A DNA stretch of 64,000 bases from Rhodeus uyekii. Taxonomy: Eukaryota; Chordata; Actinopteri; Cypriniformes; Acheilognathidae. This document shows, in pieces, positions 11,304 through 23,199 of this stretch. The first letter of the stretch is position 1, and each line of letters opens with the position of its first letter. The stretch is from contig JAWRVZ010000039.1 in assembly GCA_037043235.1 (NCBI GenBank), forward strand, positions 434,001 through 498,000, read 5' to 3'. The translations under genes were made by a program, and so were the position numbers. Below the pieces are notes generated by a model. That model was not told where the DNA came from. It did no database searches and worked only from the letters and a program-made list of their open reading frames with translations.

Positions 11304-11453
11304 TGCGAGGACCGAGAAGAGTGGCAAATCAGATTCCTGATGAGATCCTCAAAGATCCAGAGCTCAACGAGGCTATTAAGGCCTTGCCAGCTAACTATAA
11401 TTTTGAGATCCACAAAACAATATGGAGGGTGCGACAAGCCAAATCCAAGAGGG
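11304..11453 (+). CDS. dph1: dph1 coding exon 2
   Basis: Encodes residues 17-66, with the first and last codons split. The stretch RVANQIPDEILKDPELNEAI and the following LPANYNFEIHKTIWRVRQA are near-identical in plan to vertebrate DPH1 (human has RVANQIP...YNFEIPKTIWRI). This region precedes the first of three similar subdomains of the DPH1/DPH2 fold. The exon is bounded by TAG at 11301-11303 and GTGAGT at 11454, with phase 1 on both sides, so it joins exons 1 and 3 without a frame break. Identity as dph1 is essentially certain from this exon together with exons 4-6. Confidence 0.97.
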
Positions 11454-14125
11454 GTGAGTACATTTAAAATAATTTTGTTGAAAATGGTTATGAGTTTAAG
11501 GTTACATTGAGCTATTAGGTTAAAGATTTTTCATTTAATGTTTTATTGAGCTATGGTTCCTCCAAGTGTGCAAATAAACTTTTGTTTTAGTGCCCACTTG
11601 AACAAAAGCAGCAATATGTTGTAGGTATTTTGAGTGTCGTGTTGAGTTATATTTTATGTTATTAGGCTTATAGTTTCGGTTCTGGATTATTAGTTGTTCT
11701 GGTTGTCTGTCCATAGAGGATTAAATTGCCTTGAAGTTTGTATCTGTTTGCGGGATAATGCAGCAGCATTACATAAGGTATGTCTCAAACTTATTGCTTT
11801 TATGAGAGCATACAGGCTGCATTATATAGATTAATGTTCTTCACTATTGTGTTTTTAGTTATATGGACATACAAACTGAAAAGTAGAATTGCCTTGGAGG
11901 TTTTCACGGAATTATTTAAGATGTGGTCTATTTGCTGTTCTCTGGAACAAAGTACAAGCTTCAAATTACTGCAGAGGGCTGCTTTAAGCCAGCTGGGAAA
12001 GTTGGTGAAATTCATGACATTTAGAGGCGTAATTACCTAATTTTGTCAGAACTTTGCTTCAGCAAAATGTAGAAGATAGGATCATTAGCTTATTAACCAT
12101 CAACTGATACTGCTGAATAGTAAGGATACATTTGCCGTAGTCAGAATGACTTTTATTCTTCAGAGCACAGCAATTGAAATATTATCTTGGTATTTGATTT
12201 TTCTTCGGATTTCTGTAATGCTTTATAATAAGGTAAAATGGTGTTATTTCATGACACCAAATGGCTTCACTATTTATTGAATTTATGTTGGTTACTGTTA
12301 GTTTCTACATATTTTAATAAGTTTAGTTACATTAAGCTGTATAAATTAACTATTTATACATTGATCATTCATAATGCATTAACTATTTATACATTGATAA
12401 TTCATAATACATTATGTATTATGAATTATCAATGAATAATAGTATTTTTATAAATAAACATTAACCTAGATTAATGAATGTTTTTAAAAAAGTGTTGTTC
12501 GTCATTAGTTTATGATGCCCAATGCAATTTAAAAAAGAAAAAGAAATATTCTTAAATTCTCATTATGTATTGCTTTATTTATAGTATTGGACGAATATGT
12601 GGCTAAATTCATGTTTCTTTTTGTTTTGCTGTTGTTTTTAAATATGTGTCTAGACCAGCCAGTATTTAGTCTTATATGCGGTTGCAAACTGAAGCTCTTT
12701 TTTCTGTTTTACATCAAAGTGTTATGTTCTCTGTAGGGACTCCCATGCGTGTTTTTTTTAATCAAAGATCTTGTCAGATTGGTGTGACATTATTCCCCTC
12801 GGAAATCAACACTTATTGCTTGTTTGAAACCTCTTTAATGAGATGTCATACAGTTTCTTAGTAATATTTCAGCAATTATAAGTGGTCAAGTTTTTTCCAG
12901 GTTTGGCTCAAATTGTCTCACTATAGCATTTAATCTAGAAAATTCCTTTTATTGGCAGTAATTACATCTTATTCTAATGCACGTGCTTTACCTCCTTAAA
13001 CTAACCTCAGAGAATTTCATCATAGCATAAAAAAGATGGTGAAATCACGGCTAGCAGCACGCTAATCCTATTATTCGTGCCATATCATTTATCGTTATGC
13101 AAATTTAATCCTCATTTAGTTTGATGCGTCCAATCAAGAGCTGTTTATCTCTGCGTTTATGATGAATTGACTCAGCTTGAAGGCCTTGTCGTGGGTGCTG
13201 CGGCTTAGAATTGTGGGTCTTGATCCAGCAACCCTTGGCTCTTATTTGGCTTTGCTTGTTTAGCCTGCGTTCTTAATCTGTCATAACCGTTGTGATGCCG
13301 GTGCACTGCAAGCCAAATGTGTATTACCAATGACATGTCCCTAACATGTCAGAACAGCTGAGTCAAAATAGGCCAATAGTGCAGTTGAATGAACACACAG
13401 TATTGTTTCAAGAGACATAAATGCTATGGGACGTTCCATGTTTTTTGGGCTTCTGATTGTGATTTTATCAGAAATTCGTCCCAAGCATGTTCTCTTGTCG
13501 TTCTGGAACGGGTGTCAAAGAGTCTTCAGGTTAGGCCGTTACACAGATGAGGGAAAAATATGAAGCAGAACAACGCTTTAGTTGATTTTGGGATATTTGG
13601 ATGCATGTTCACCAAAAGTGACCTGTCTGTTGATTTCAGACCTACAGTGATGCCCAATCGTTAATCACAAAAAGTCCTAACAATGAACCGCAGCCGCAGA
13701 AATGCCCAATTTCAAGCTTCTATTGATGTGAATGACAACAGACAAGTGTTTGATGTGCTGAATGTGTTAGCAGGTGGCTTGTGCTGAGTACTTTCATGGG
13801 GATTGGAGAGAATGCTACAGTCTGCTGGGCTCTTTGTTGTGGAGGTTTTCATTTTTAAAAGCCCCCTCTATTTCTGGACTCAATGGGCAAAGATCATTTG
13901 TGACCAGATTTTCACTCTCTTTTTACGTTTTCTTCTCTCTTCCGTGGGTTTCACCAGTATTTATCTAAGAAATAATTAAATATTTCTAAATATAAAAAAG
14001 TTTTCACGCATATTTAAAAAAAAAAAAAAAATTAACAAGCTGTGTAATGTATATAAAAAAATAAAATAAACCACTATAATGTAAAGTGACGTTTATAATT
14101 TGTATATAGATTTCACTACATTCTA
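11454..14125 (+). other. dph1: dph1 intron 2, first part
   Basis: AT-rich intronic sequence with short open frames only. It contains a tandem plus inverted repeat near 12340-12434 (listed separately). No transposon identified with confidence. Confidence 0.75.
12392..12434. repeat. 19-bp perfect inverted repeat next to a direct repeat
   Basis: Arms 12392-12410 and 12416-12434 (CATTGATAATTCATAATAC and its reverse complement) flank a 5-base loop. The left arm belongs to an about 33-base unit that also occurs immediately upstream (about 12343-12375) as a direct repeat with few differences. It may be the trace of a small foldback element. Confidence 0.85.
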
Positions 14126-14689
14126 GGGGTATAACAGGTCCTACTCCTAGTTGATTCATACAGACCAGGTCCCAAGTTTCAGAATGCATTTAATTTTCAG
14201 ATTAGTCACAGTTTAACCATCGATTATAGAGTGAAAGTATATAATTTGTGTTGGCTTTGCCTTGCCATTTTACACATTCAAGTGGAAGAAGAGGATAAAG
14301 ATTCAGTACTCGTGCTATTATCTTTGCGAATGGCTGCACGCACCTGAAGCACGCTCACAATAAGACACATTTCAGATAGTGCACAAACAGACAGTGTCTC
14401 TTCTTGCTTGAATGGACACAGTCACATATAGCGTTTTCGGCAAGAATTCTCATAAACTGGTCGGTTAAGTGAACAGCAGCAGTTGAGGAAAAAAGTCGGA
14501 TGTGTAACGGTATATTGGGTCTTCCATTCTTTCCCGGTCTACACACCGAGGTATGGAGATCGTTGAAAAACCCAGGCTCCTTTGAGGTACATTATCTGTC
14601 CGATGCAGACTTCGAGCTGCATCGGACAAACAATCTCTTTCTCCTTATGCAGCTTTGGTGGCCACAGAGACACATTTATGGCTTAATCT

Positions 14690-15010
14690 GAGTGACAAAA
14701 GAACAAGACAAAATCTTTCTGGTAGACACTCCATCCTTCTACAACACAGGAATTTCCTGAGGTTTGCCTTTGGGGGCAAGACATACCAATATTGGGTACT
14801 TCTCTTCGGTCTTGCTTTATCTACCTGAACTTTTACCAAATGCATGGACGCAGCGCCGGTGCTGCTGTGCCTCCTAGGCATCCGTGTACTGGCATGCATC
14901 AATCATTGGTTGATTCTAGCTCAGTTGCAACGATTAGTGGTTCAACATCGAGATGTCATTCTGGCGTACTTAAACGTGTTGGGGTTAAAGGACTGTCTAT
15001 GAAATCCCTT
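14690..15010 (+). pseudogene. DIRS-like retrotransposon reverse transcriptase fragment
   Basis: Plus-strand translation with frame changes gives RNFLRFAFGGKTYQYWV, then FTKCMDAA and LLGIRVLACINHWLILAQLQ, then VVQHRDVILAYLNVLGLK. This order matches the reverse transcriptase of fish DIRS1-type tyrosine-recombinase retrotransposons, which normally read LNYLDDWLILAQ. Here the catalytic Asp pair is replaced by Asn-His (near 14899-14906), so the domain is dead. It is a fragment; no recombinase was recognised. It is interrupted soon after 15010, where LINE-like sequence starts. Confidence 0.75.
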
Positions 15011-15074
15011 GTGACCCACCGTCGTGAGGTAAAATCTCCAAGGTATAAAAAGTCTAAAGAACAAAAAATCTTCT

Positions 15075-16095
15075 GGCCAAAGTGGCATACCACCTGAAGT
15101 GTATAAAGCCTGCATATCAGTGTTGTTAGAGCCACTCCATGGAGTTTTTCACGAGATTTGGGAGAAAGAGTTATTCATATCTGACTGGAGTACTTCCTTA
15201 CTGCTACCAATTCCCAAGAAAGATGACAACTCCATCTGTGGTGGGATTGACATATTACACATTACAGCCTGATTGACATAGCTGTTAAAGTGTTTGGTGT
15301 GGTCTTGCTGAACCGCTTCTCAGCCATAAGAGACACGCGCACTCGACCAAACCAAGGTGGCTTTCATCACGGTTGAGGCTCCGTTGATCAGATTTTCACT
15401 TTGCAACGAATTCTTGAACACTACTATAAGTTTCAACAACCCACTATGAAATTGCTTCATATATTTCCAAGCGCCATTTGAGCCACACTGTGGAAGATCA
15501 TAGAAGCTGATAGGATGCCCATGAACATGGTCAACCTCAAGAAATCGTACTACTCTACCACAAGAGCACGCGTTCACATGTACAGTGAAGAATCCACCAC
15601 TTTTCCCCTTACAACCGGGGTACGACAGGATTGTCCGCTATCACCTGTGCTTTTCAACTTTGTGGTAGATTGGACGATACAGTAAGCTCTGCATGGTTAC
15701 CGAGGCGTTCAACTGAACCCTGAATTGAGAGAGTTTCAATTGATACCTTAGTTCCTGAGGTACTTTAGAATATCTAGGATCTCACCCTAGTTCAGCAACA
15801 TTGGCTACCATGGTCCAGACACATTCTTTGACAGTCAAAGGAAACATTGTCCAAACGCTCACCCTCACCTCCACAGTGTAATGAATGGCGATGCCGTTTA
15901 GGACGTCAGCTTAAGATGTGTATCAACTCTGTGAAGACGGATGTAGACCATCTGGGCTTATGTGCTGTATATGGTGTTCACCATTGGGCTCGCAACTGGG
16001 TTTTAATCTGCACGGAACTTGCTGCCAATCATCTTGCATGGGTCACTACTGTACAGAACATACCTGAAGCTGACTCATCCTCTCGTAGGAGATAG
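15075..16095 (+). pseudogene. Non-LTR (LINE) reverse transcriptase fragment
   Basis: Plus-strand frames show SGIPPEVYKACISVLLEPLH and FISDWSTSLLLPIPKKDD, then the conserved NQGGFHH near 15346, and VRQDCPLSPVLFNFVVDW at 15619-15672. The last is a hallmark block of LINE reverse transcriptases (usually RQGCPLSP). Several stops and frame shifts break the frame, and the catalytic F/YADD block downstream is missing. At 15917-16080 a C-terminal piece with LGLCAVYGVHHWARNWVLIC fits the tail of the same type of element, so the middle is deleted. The clade is not certain; an RTE-like or related vertebrate element is my best guess. Confidence 0.8.
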
Positions 16096-16129
16096 TCGCA
16101 TAAAACTAAAGTAAGTGTTGTCATCTCAG

Positions 16130-16490
16130 CATGATCCCACCTGACACGCACTTGGCGCAATTGCAACGTTGGTATCTTGTTCCCATAGCATTTCGATGCA
16201 GCTCGAGTTCCCTTGAAAGGGACTGTCTCGGTTACGTATGCAGCCTTGGTTCCCTGAAGAAGGAACGTGTTGCTGCATCGTCCTGCCATATCTCCTGTGT
16301 GCCTGTCAGCAACTACTTCAGACACTTTTAAAGCTAGGTATGGCTTTTATAGTATCTGGTTTGTGACTTCACCCGCCTCTGACGTCGCTTCACTTGATTG
16401 GTTTGCTTTCATACATCTGCTTTTGACACAGCATCTCGTTCCCTCTTCTAGAAACCAAGGTTACATATGTAACCGAGAAGTTTTATTATT
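16130..16490. repeat. Fish interspersed repeat with GGTTACGTATG / GGTTACATATGTAACC ends, possibly DIRS terminal region
   Basis: The motif TTCCCTTGAAAGGGACTG, then CTCGGTTACGTATG near 16227, and AAGGTTACATATGTAACCGAG near 16458 are typical of a very common repeat in carp-like fish that I associate with ends of DIRS-type elements. It could be the terminus of the element whose reverse transcriptase lies at 14690-15010. Confidence 0.5.
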
Positions 16491-18059
16491 TCAATTAGAG
16501 AGAATTTCAGTCAGTCGGAGCTGCATAGATAAAAGATAAACTATACCTTTTTTTCCCACAACAGGTATTAAACAAAACAGCTTTAACAAAGATTAATATA
16601 TATTTCATTTTTGCAGTGAGCAATGTAGAGTTATTTTAAATGTGATTATTACATTTCTGCACCTGAATAATATTGTGTGACTTTATTTGTAACTTTGTTG
16701 CATTGTAAAATATGTTCACTTTTTTTCAACGACTGTTCACTTTTCTTTAACTATTTTTCTTTATTAGTTAGGCTAGTAGTTTTTTCTGTGGTATTGAAGT
16801 ACTTAAAGTGTGCTTTAAGTATTAAATGTAAAGCCAAGTTTTATCTGCCTATTTTGTTTTTATTTTTTATATTTTTGCTGATCCGAAAGATGATCTAATC
16901 CGTGACTCAAAAACTGTATATGATCCAAACCATTTGCTATGTGATCTGTTGCACCCCTACTAAATTTAAACTGATGGATTTTTCAACCAAACCACATCTA
17001 TGTTAGCCAGCTAGACTTTCTATTGATCATATACGTGTCTGCCTTCCAAACGTAAACATTTGGTTGAGTGTGATCTATTGATCAAATTATAAAGGAATGA
17101 TTTGCACTGTTGTCCATGAAACTGTGGATATCAATTGATTGAAAAAAAAACTTTATTGTTGAGAGCTGCAGGGCCTTTTTCTTTTCACTAATGTGTAGTC
17201 AAGTTGATGTATTTATTGTTAGCTAAATTGTGTTTGTATTTATTACCTGTGCCCGGTCACTGTGTACTCTTTGTCAAATTAGATTTGTATCAAATATTAT
17301 TTTGCTGTGGCAACAGCACAAACTTCACCTACTTTTATTTTCTGCTATCAAGAGGAAAAATGTATGGAGTAAGGCTATTTCTATAACAGATGCCTTTTAA
17401 ATGTACTGTAGTATGTTTTGTAGTAATGCTCTCGTGACACTAGTATACAGGATGAGTCATACCTGATATATAGACAAGCTTTCCACACACCCTTTCCACA
17501 AATATATAGATATTTTGTTGCACATGATGTAGTCTTAGCCCCAGAGTTGAGAGTAACAGCAGAGATAAGAGATACATTTCCTGTCTGACTTTCACAGCAC
17601 TAACACTGAAAACTAAACTGGTTATGCATACATTTTGAGAACGAATCAACATGATTTATGGGGCATCACTACACCATTATTTCCTTTATCATAATGCTAA
17701 TTTTTTTATATACTGTATTATATTAATGCTAGAAAATATTATAAAATAAATGATCTATTATAAAACAAAGGAGCAAAGTTCCAGAGAAAAGATGCAATTA
17801 AATTAAAATATAAATAAAGAAAAATCTGTGTCGCACAGCTCATTATTTTGCCAAAGGTCTTGAGTTCAAATATGCATACTTTTAAAAGACCAAGTGCAAT
17901 CGCAATTTTGTTTCACTGGATAAATATTAGCTGCCAAGATGCATTTTTTTCCTGTGGTTTAATTAACTTTACTTGAACCGTATGGCAGTAACATGGCTTC
18001 TAGAAGGTCAAGAGGTGTCTTTCCATGGGCAGACAGACAGAAAGCAGCAGCAGTCAGCA

Positions 18060-18300
18060 GTCAGATGGCTTGAGTAACAATTAATTTTCAACAAAATATT
18101 AAGTAGCACAACTGTTTATAAAAAATAAAACAAAGTTTGCGAGCAGCAAATCAGCATATTAGAACGATCATGTTACACGAATACTGGAGTAATGTGTGCT
18201 GTAAATTCAGCCGTGTCATCACGAGAATAAATTCCCAAAAAATTAAAATTTGATTCCAAAATGTATTTTAAATGGCAATAATTTTTCACAGTTCTTCCCA
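18060..18300. repeat. Copy of a common fish non-autonomous repeat (family with ...TTTTGAA(C/T)GGTAGTGTA ends)
   Basis: Contains the internal landmarks of this family: AGCACAACTG, AAATCAGCATATTAGAACGA, CTGGAGTAATG, AAATTCAGC and AATAAATTCCCA. Other copies in the window are at 32735-33975 (split by later insertions), 35395-35500, 39030-39410 and 59110-59405. The ends of this copy are worn. Confidence 0.65.
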
Positions 18301-19899
18301 GGTCTAACATCACTCCTGGTTCATTATTGTCTCTCCTGTGTGTCTGTTGTTCTTCTCTGGCTCAGTAGGCTTCGTCGGAGCTGCACAAACATCTGTTTGT
18401 ATGTTCATTTCACATAATGAGGATGCATTGGTTGCCTGATTGATTATTTGTGAGGTTTTTCTGGCCTAAGGATGGCGATGATGAATGCAGACGATTGTAG
18501 AGATAACTTACCTCCCAGATTAATTAATTCTTGTGTTTGAATAATTAGTCCACGGTATCTTGAAATAAATGTGATCATAATGCAAACTCTATCTGCAGGG
18601 TTGTCAGTTTGTATTTGCCAACACACAGATAGAAGTAGAGGAAGGAGTGAAGATGCAATATTCAATCAGAGTTAAACCTTTTTTTTTAAGCTAAAGTGTG
18701 TTTTCTATGTAAATAATGGCTGTTTTGAAATGGGTTTCCTAGAACACACCCCCTATCTGTTATTATCAATTATCATATTAAGGGTTTTTACTTTGTCTAT
18801 TTTTGCAATACAGTAAATGCAATGTTAACCAATTAAAATGTACCTAATTATAACACACCTCATCCTATCTGATTTGTTTTTGTTGTAGCAGCTGTGTACT
18901 TTCAGTCATTCAGAGAATTTGATGAGGGCTAACATTTTGTTTGTCAGTCATTGTAGTGTGGTAACAGGTGTAGCTGAACACACTAAGCACATTTTCTGTC
19001 TGTGTGTGTGTTTGTGCAGTCCACGTCAGTTGGGGGTTCTGGCATTTTGGCATTTCCTTGAGCTTCTATGACATTTCTGGATATGCAGTGTACAAATGTG
19101 TGCTCACTTAGCTCTGGGCCAGCGCTGGTCCTCCTTAGCGAGATGGAGCTTGTCAACGGCCGGCCGAGTATGGATGGATGGAAAGATTTGTCAGGCAAGG
19201 CTGTACTGAGCTGAATAACCTTTTACTGTTAATAAACTCGCCCTTTCTCAGGTAATGACCTGTCTGTGTCTGTCCGGACGGAAGGGGGGCAGTCTTTTAA
19301 CCTTTCATCAGAGAGTTGCAACGCCCAGCTGTATTCCCCCTTCTTCCTTTCATCCATCACTCTTCCTCGTTGCTCTTTTGCTTGCCTGCACTCAAAACAA
19401 ATTGCTTATGTTCTTTTGTGGATTTTTTTTTTATAACTTTCTCCACTCACATTTATTGCTTGTTTCTTCCCAGCTGAGCCATATTCATGTAATTTCAGTT
19501 TCTTAAAAGAGGGTGTGAATTCTAAGTAGGTTTTATACTCCTGAGCTCAACCTGGTACATGTGTCTTCAATAGCAGGTTTTTTTTCTTTTTCATCATGTT
19601 CAAAAATAATAATAATTGTGTTATGGTTTCACAAACGTAACAAAATTCTAACAAGATAGTAAAGTTTACAATTATTTACAATCGTAAAGTATTTTGTATG
19701 AGTCTCTGCAACATTCTGATTCCGGAGATATGATCTCACAAAGTTTGTGCCGTTGATAAGTCTAAGGGACTTTTTCATATTTTCCAGTTTCCTACCCGCT
19801 TTACCAACATTGCATGCCTGATCGCTTCTTAAAGTCAGATGCCATCTCTCCTCAAACTGAGACAAATGGTGCGGGTTAAAGTCGAATACTGAATTTTCG

Positions 19900-19916
19900 G
19901 TGTGTGTGTGTGTGTG

Positions 19917-19967
<51 letters not shown>

Positions 19968-20009
19968 GTATGGAGTTACACAGATATATATATATCTGTG
20001 TAACTCCAT
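19900..20009. repeat. (GT)n(TA)n microsatellite ending in a 40-bp perfect palindrome
   Basis: GT units at about 19900-19917 lead to TA units at 19921-19961. Positions 19970-19989 (ATGGAGTTACACAGATATAT) and 19990-20009 are exact reverse complements with no loop. Confidence 0.95.
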
Positions 20010-21124
20010 GTCTGTTATAAATTCATAATCACCATTTTGATGGAAAATGATGGCATTCGGTTCAAAACACTACTCATCATGCCCCAAAACCCCCCACTTT
20101 AGTTAAAGCCATTTTAACTGATGCTTCCTTGACTTTCACAGTCATTTTCGAAATTTGCACAGCACTTTTTTAAAGCAGAACACACAAGAGTGTTCGATAC
20201 CTCACAGAAAACCAAAGGTTTTCAAAACTGGAGAGTTCATCACTCGTCATATGTGTCAAAAAAAGGGTAGAAACTCTCTCACTCTGGATGGAAAATCATG
20301 TTTTGATGGAATGATTATGATTGTAATTGATTTTACTACAGTGATCCAGCATATTTTAATAAGTAGGCCACTATGTATTTCAGTTCTGAGAAAAGGCCAG
20401 AAATAATGTAAAATTATGAATATATTCAAATATTGGCTTGATTTAAAAAAAATCTTATAAGTAGTGTATTCAGAAGTTGAAGAATTAGATGAGGAGAGAT
20501 GGACTAGAAATTGTGGTGTTTCATTCTCCTTTATTTGTATCCCAGCTGGATGGGTCACACTTGAATGGTATCATTATGACCTGACAGACATGTACAATGG
20601 TGATAATTGGAAATTTCTCTCTTTCTTTGTTTCATTGTTCATTTGTTAGTCTTTATAAAACCTATAACTGATCTAATTTTAGGGTATAAGTCTGTTTCCA
20701 AGACAACAGTGCAACATATCTTAGAATGATGCTCGAGTCCAATGAGAAAGAAGAAAAAAAAACTCTTCATATATGTCTACTATTAAAAAGTTCATCAACC
20801 ACATAATTTAAAGAGTCAGTGATAAAATGATATCAGAAAAAAGCACAGCGCAAGAACATGATCTCATTAGACTGGTGCTGGTATAGGCTGATTTCTCTTT
20901 AGCTGTTCTTTTAGCTATTTTTCAATACTAAATAATCAGGTTAAGTTAATTTATCACCACCTTAGAAAAGTGATTTTATCCAAGAAAATATAAATATCTC
21001 CAAAACGGAATTTTATGCCATATTGTGTTTTAATTTAGTAAAGGAAATAAGTTTATATTTCCTTCACAAGTTAACAGCTTTGCATGCTTTGTTAATATGT
21101 AGTCACTTATTGAATTGTAATATA

Positions 21125-21771
21125 CCGTATTTTCCCGCATATAATCCGCAGACGCAGATAATCCGCACCCTCATATATCCCGCGGGTTTTGGGGGTTTGT
21201 GTAAAAAATCGTTGGTATAATCCGCACCCTCAGATATCCTGCACCCATGATGAATTTTTTTTGTGCAAGTTCATGATTCGAATTTCGAATGTCAATTATC
21301 CATAACTGTTCAGGCTCGGTACACAGTGCTTGTGCGCGAAATTCAAACAATAAGAAAACAAACAAGTCAAAATCAGAAGAAGAAAGACAGTCTCTCCCCC
21401 TGGAAGTGTGTTGATCGGATGAGAAGAGCACGCTATCATGGCAGCACAGCCAATCACGTCTTCTTGCATGATTGACAGGTCAGACAGCCTATCAGTGCCA
21501 GCTATCAGATTATAGACAGCCAATCACATCTTCTTGCATGATTGACAGGTCAGACAGCCTATCAGCACCAGCTGTAAGACTGACAGTACAGAGGCCAGAC
21601 AACTTGTGCAAGGAAGAAAAACAGAAAGAAAATACCGCAGTTTTTTTATATTGAAATATTATTACGTGTAAAAAATTGGTGATATAGTCCGCACCCTTAT
21701 ATATTCCGCACCCCCCCTGCGGGGTTTGTAAAATCTGGTATAACCTGTGGGATATATGCGGGAAAATACGG
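21125..21771. mobile_element. Non-autonomous DNA transposon, CCGTATTTTCCCGCATATA family, copy 1
   Basis: Terminal inverted repeats CCGTATTTTCCCGCATATA (from 21125) and its reverse complement (to 21771) are flanked by TA on both sides (21123-21124, 21772-21773), as for a TA-duplicating element. Inside, a unit of about 75 bases containing CAATCACRTCTTCTTGCATG is repeated in tandem (about 21450-21580). No transposase is present. Related copies: 52129-52721 (internal sequence inverted) and a partial copy at 41178-41494. Confidence 0.85.
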
Positions 21772-21773
21772 TA

Positions 21774-23135
21774 ATTTAATTTAACATGCTTTGTATGACA
21801 GTGTTCAAAGGTCAGTGTCCTCAATAAGGATTAATGTATTGATTTTTCTTAGTTTAAGACATTTGTAATGTGTTCAACAAAGGTATACCATTTAGTTTTT
21901 ATCATGTACCTATTATCCTCTGTTGTTTTTTTTGCACATTCATTTCACACTGAATTAATGCATTGCTCCCTCACAGCATTTAAGTAGAGTTTTTTTTGTT
22001 TTGCACTGATAGAAAGTGTATCTATTGTCACTGTTTTTAGGTATGGTATAAATTAAGCGTGACAGGCGAGTTATTACAGCTGTTAAAATGGTTAGCTTGT
22101 CTGAAACTGCGCCAACTTTCCATTTATGCCTCATGCCAATTTTGCCAGCTGCTTAGAGTGATTTATATGCAGCATATCTTGAATGTGTGCATATAAATGT
22201 ACCTGACCACCACTTATCTCAGAACATGCACCTAATTATTATGTTACGTGACAGACTATATTGTTGACAGCCACAAATCAGTTTAGGTTATCATTTATTT
22301 ATTTTTTGTTTTGAGATTTTGAGATCAGTGGATAGAAAACCAGTACATTAAAAAAACATAATCTAAAAAATGCATGGAAATAAATTGCAATTGTTCCAGA
22401 ATTTGTGTATGTATCACTGCTGCAATAAGCAGAACATTCGTTTTTCCATAGAGACAATGGACATTTTTAGGTTTGTGTTAGCCTGAACTCTGTATTAATT
22501 TCTCTCTATAATTTGTTGGCAGCATTTCTTCATTGAAACTGGTTGCTTATAATGAGGCATGACTTTTGTGTTTTGGCATTGTGAAAGCGTGAGACGGAGG
22601 CCAATTGCATGTCTCGCACCCTGTCTAAAGTATTGTACTGTGGTTTCCTTAAATAATCAGCTGCTGTAATAGTGGTCAGATGTTTCTTGTGATTATAGCA
22701 CACAAAATCATTAATTTCTGAGCAGAACCTAAGGAATTACATTTTTATCTCAACAAATATTTTAATTGTTTAAGTCTCGTACTCATTTGTTGAGTGAGGG
22801 ATATCTGTCAATTTAAGTACACAGACACTTTTTTTATTTTATTAAATTTGCAGATTATTACAGGGATGCTTATGTTGGTGGCCATATTGGTAAATGCGAG
22901 AAATCACGTAAAAATTGTTCAAGTCAAAGCCAACTGTTCATGGGACACTACATTATTTGTAGTTATGTTTCTTTGGCCATACAAATAAAATAAGTATTTC
23001 ATATTTATGAGTTTATTTTTGTTTACTTTTTATAAACAAAATAAAAGGATTGTGTTTTTATCTATTCACACTGCGCAGCTGTCTTTCATATTGTTTAATA
23101 TTGCACTGACTGAACTCTCTCTCTTTGACCTGCAG
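21774..23135 (+). other. dph1: dph1 intron 2, last part
   Basis: Unremarkable AT-rich intron, ending in a pyrimidine tract and TGCAG (23131-23135) before exon 3. Confidence 0.8.
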
Positions 23136-23199
23136 TGGCCTTGCAGTTGCCCGAGGGTCTGCAGATGTTTGCCTGTGTGATCGCTGACATCATTGAGAG
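23136..23199 (+). CDS. dph1: dph1 coding exon 3
   Basis: Encodes residues 67-88 (VALQLPEGLQMFACVIADII plus ER), with both edge codons split. VALQxPEGLxxFAC is a conserved DPH1/DPH2 signature at the first beta-strand of subdomain 1. The exon is preceded by CTCTCTCTTTGACCTGCAG and followed by GTGGGT (23200). At 64 nt it changes phase from 1 to 2, and exon 4 begins with the single base needed to complete Arg88, confirming both junctions. The exon lies between two very large introns (11.7 and 27.5 kb). Confidence 0.95.

Larger units (their letters stand above)
14126..16962. mobile_element. Possible hAT-like element end pair enclosing a composite of retroelement fragments
   Basis: The left edge reads TAGGGGTATAACAGGTCC and the right edge, reverse-complemented, TAGGGGTGCAACAGATCA. 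These ends resemble each other and a common fish hAT-type terminus. Between them lie a DIRS-like and a LINE-like fragment, which would be later insertions. No 8-base target duplication can be recognised at the edges, so the pairing is tentative. Confidence 0.35.
16963..21124 (+). other. dph1: dph1 intron 2, middle part
   Basis: Intronic AT-rich sequence. It holds one copy of the common fish non-autonomous repeat (18060-18300) and the microsatellite plus palindrome at 19900-20009. Otherwise I see no gene. Confidence 0.7.

Noticed and set aside
11780..12040. Overlapping open frames on both strands in intron 2
   Set aside because: No similarity to any family I know, no splice sites and no codon pattern; chance frames in intron.
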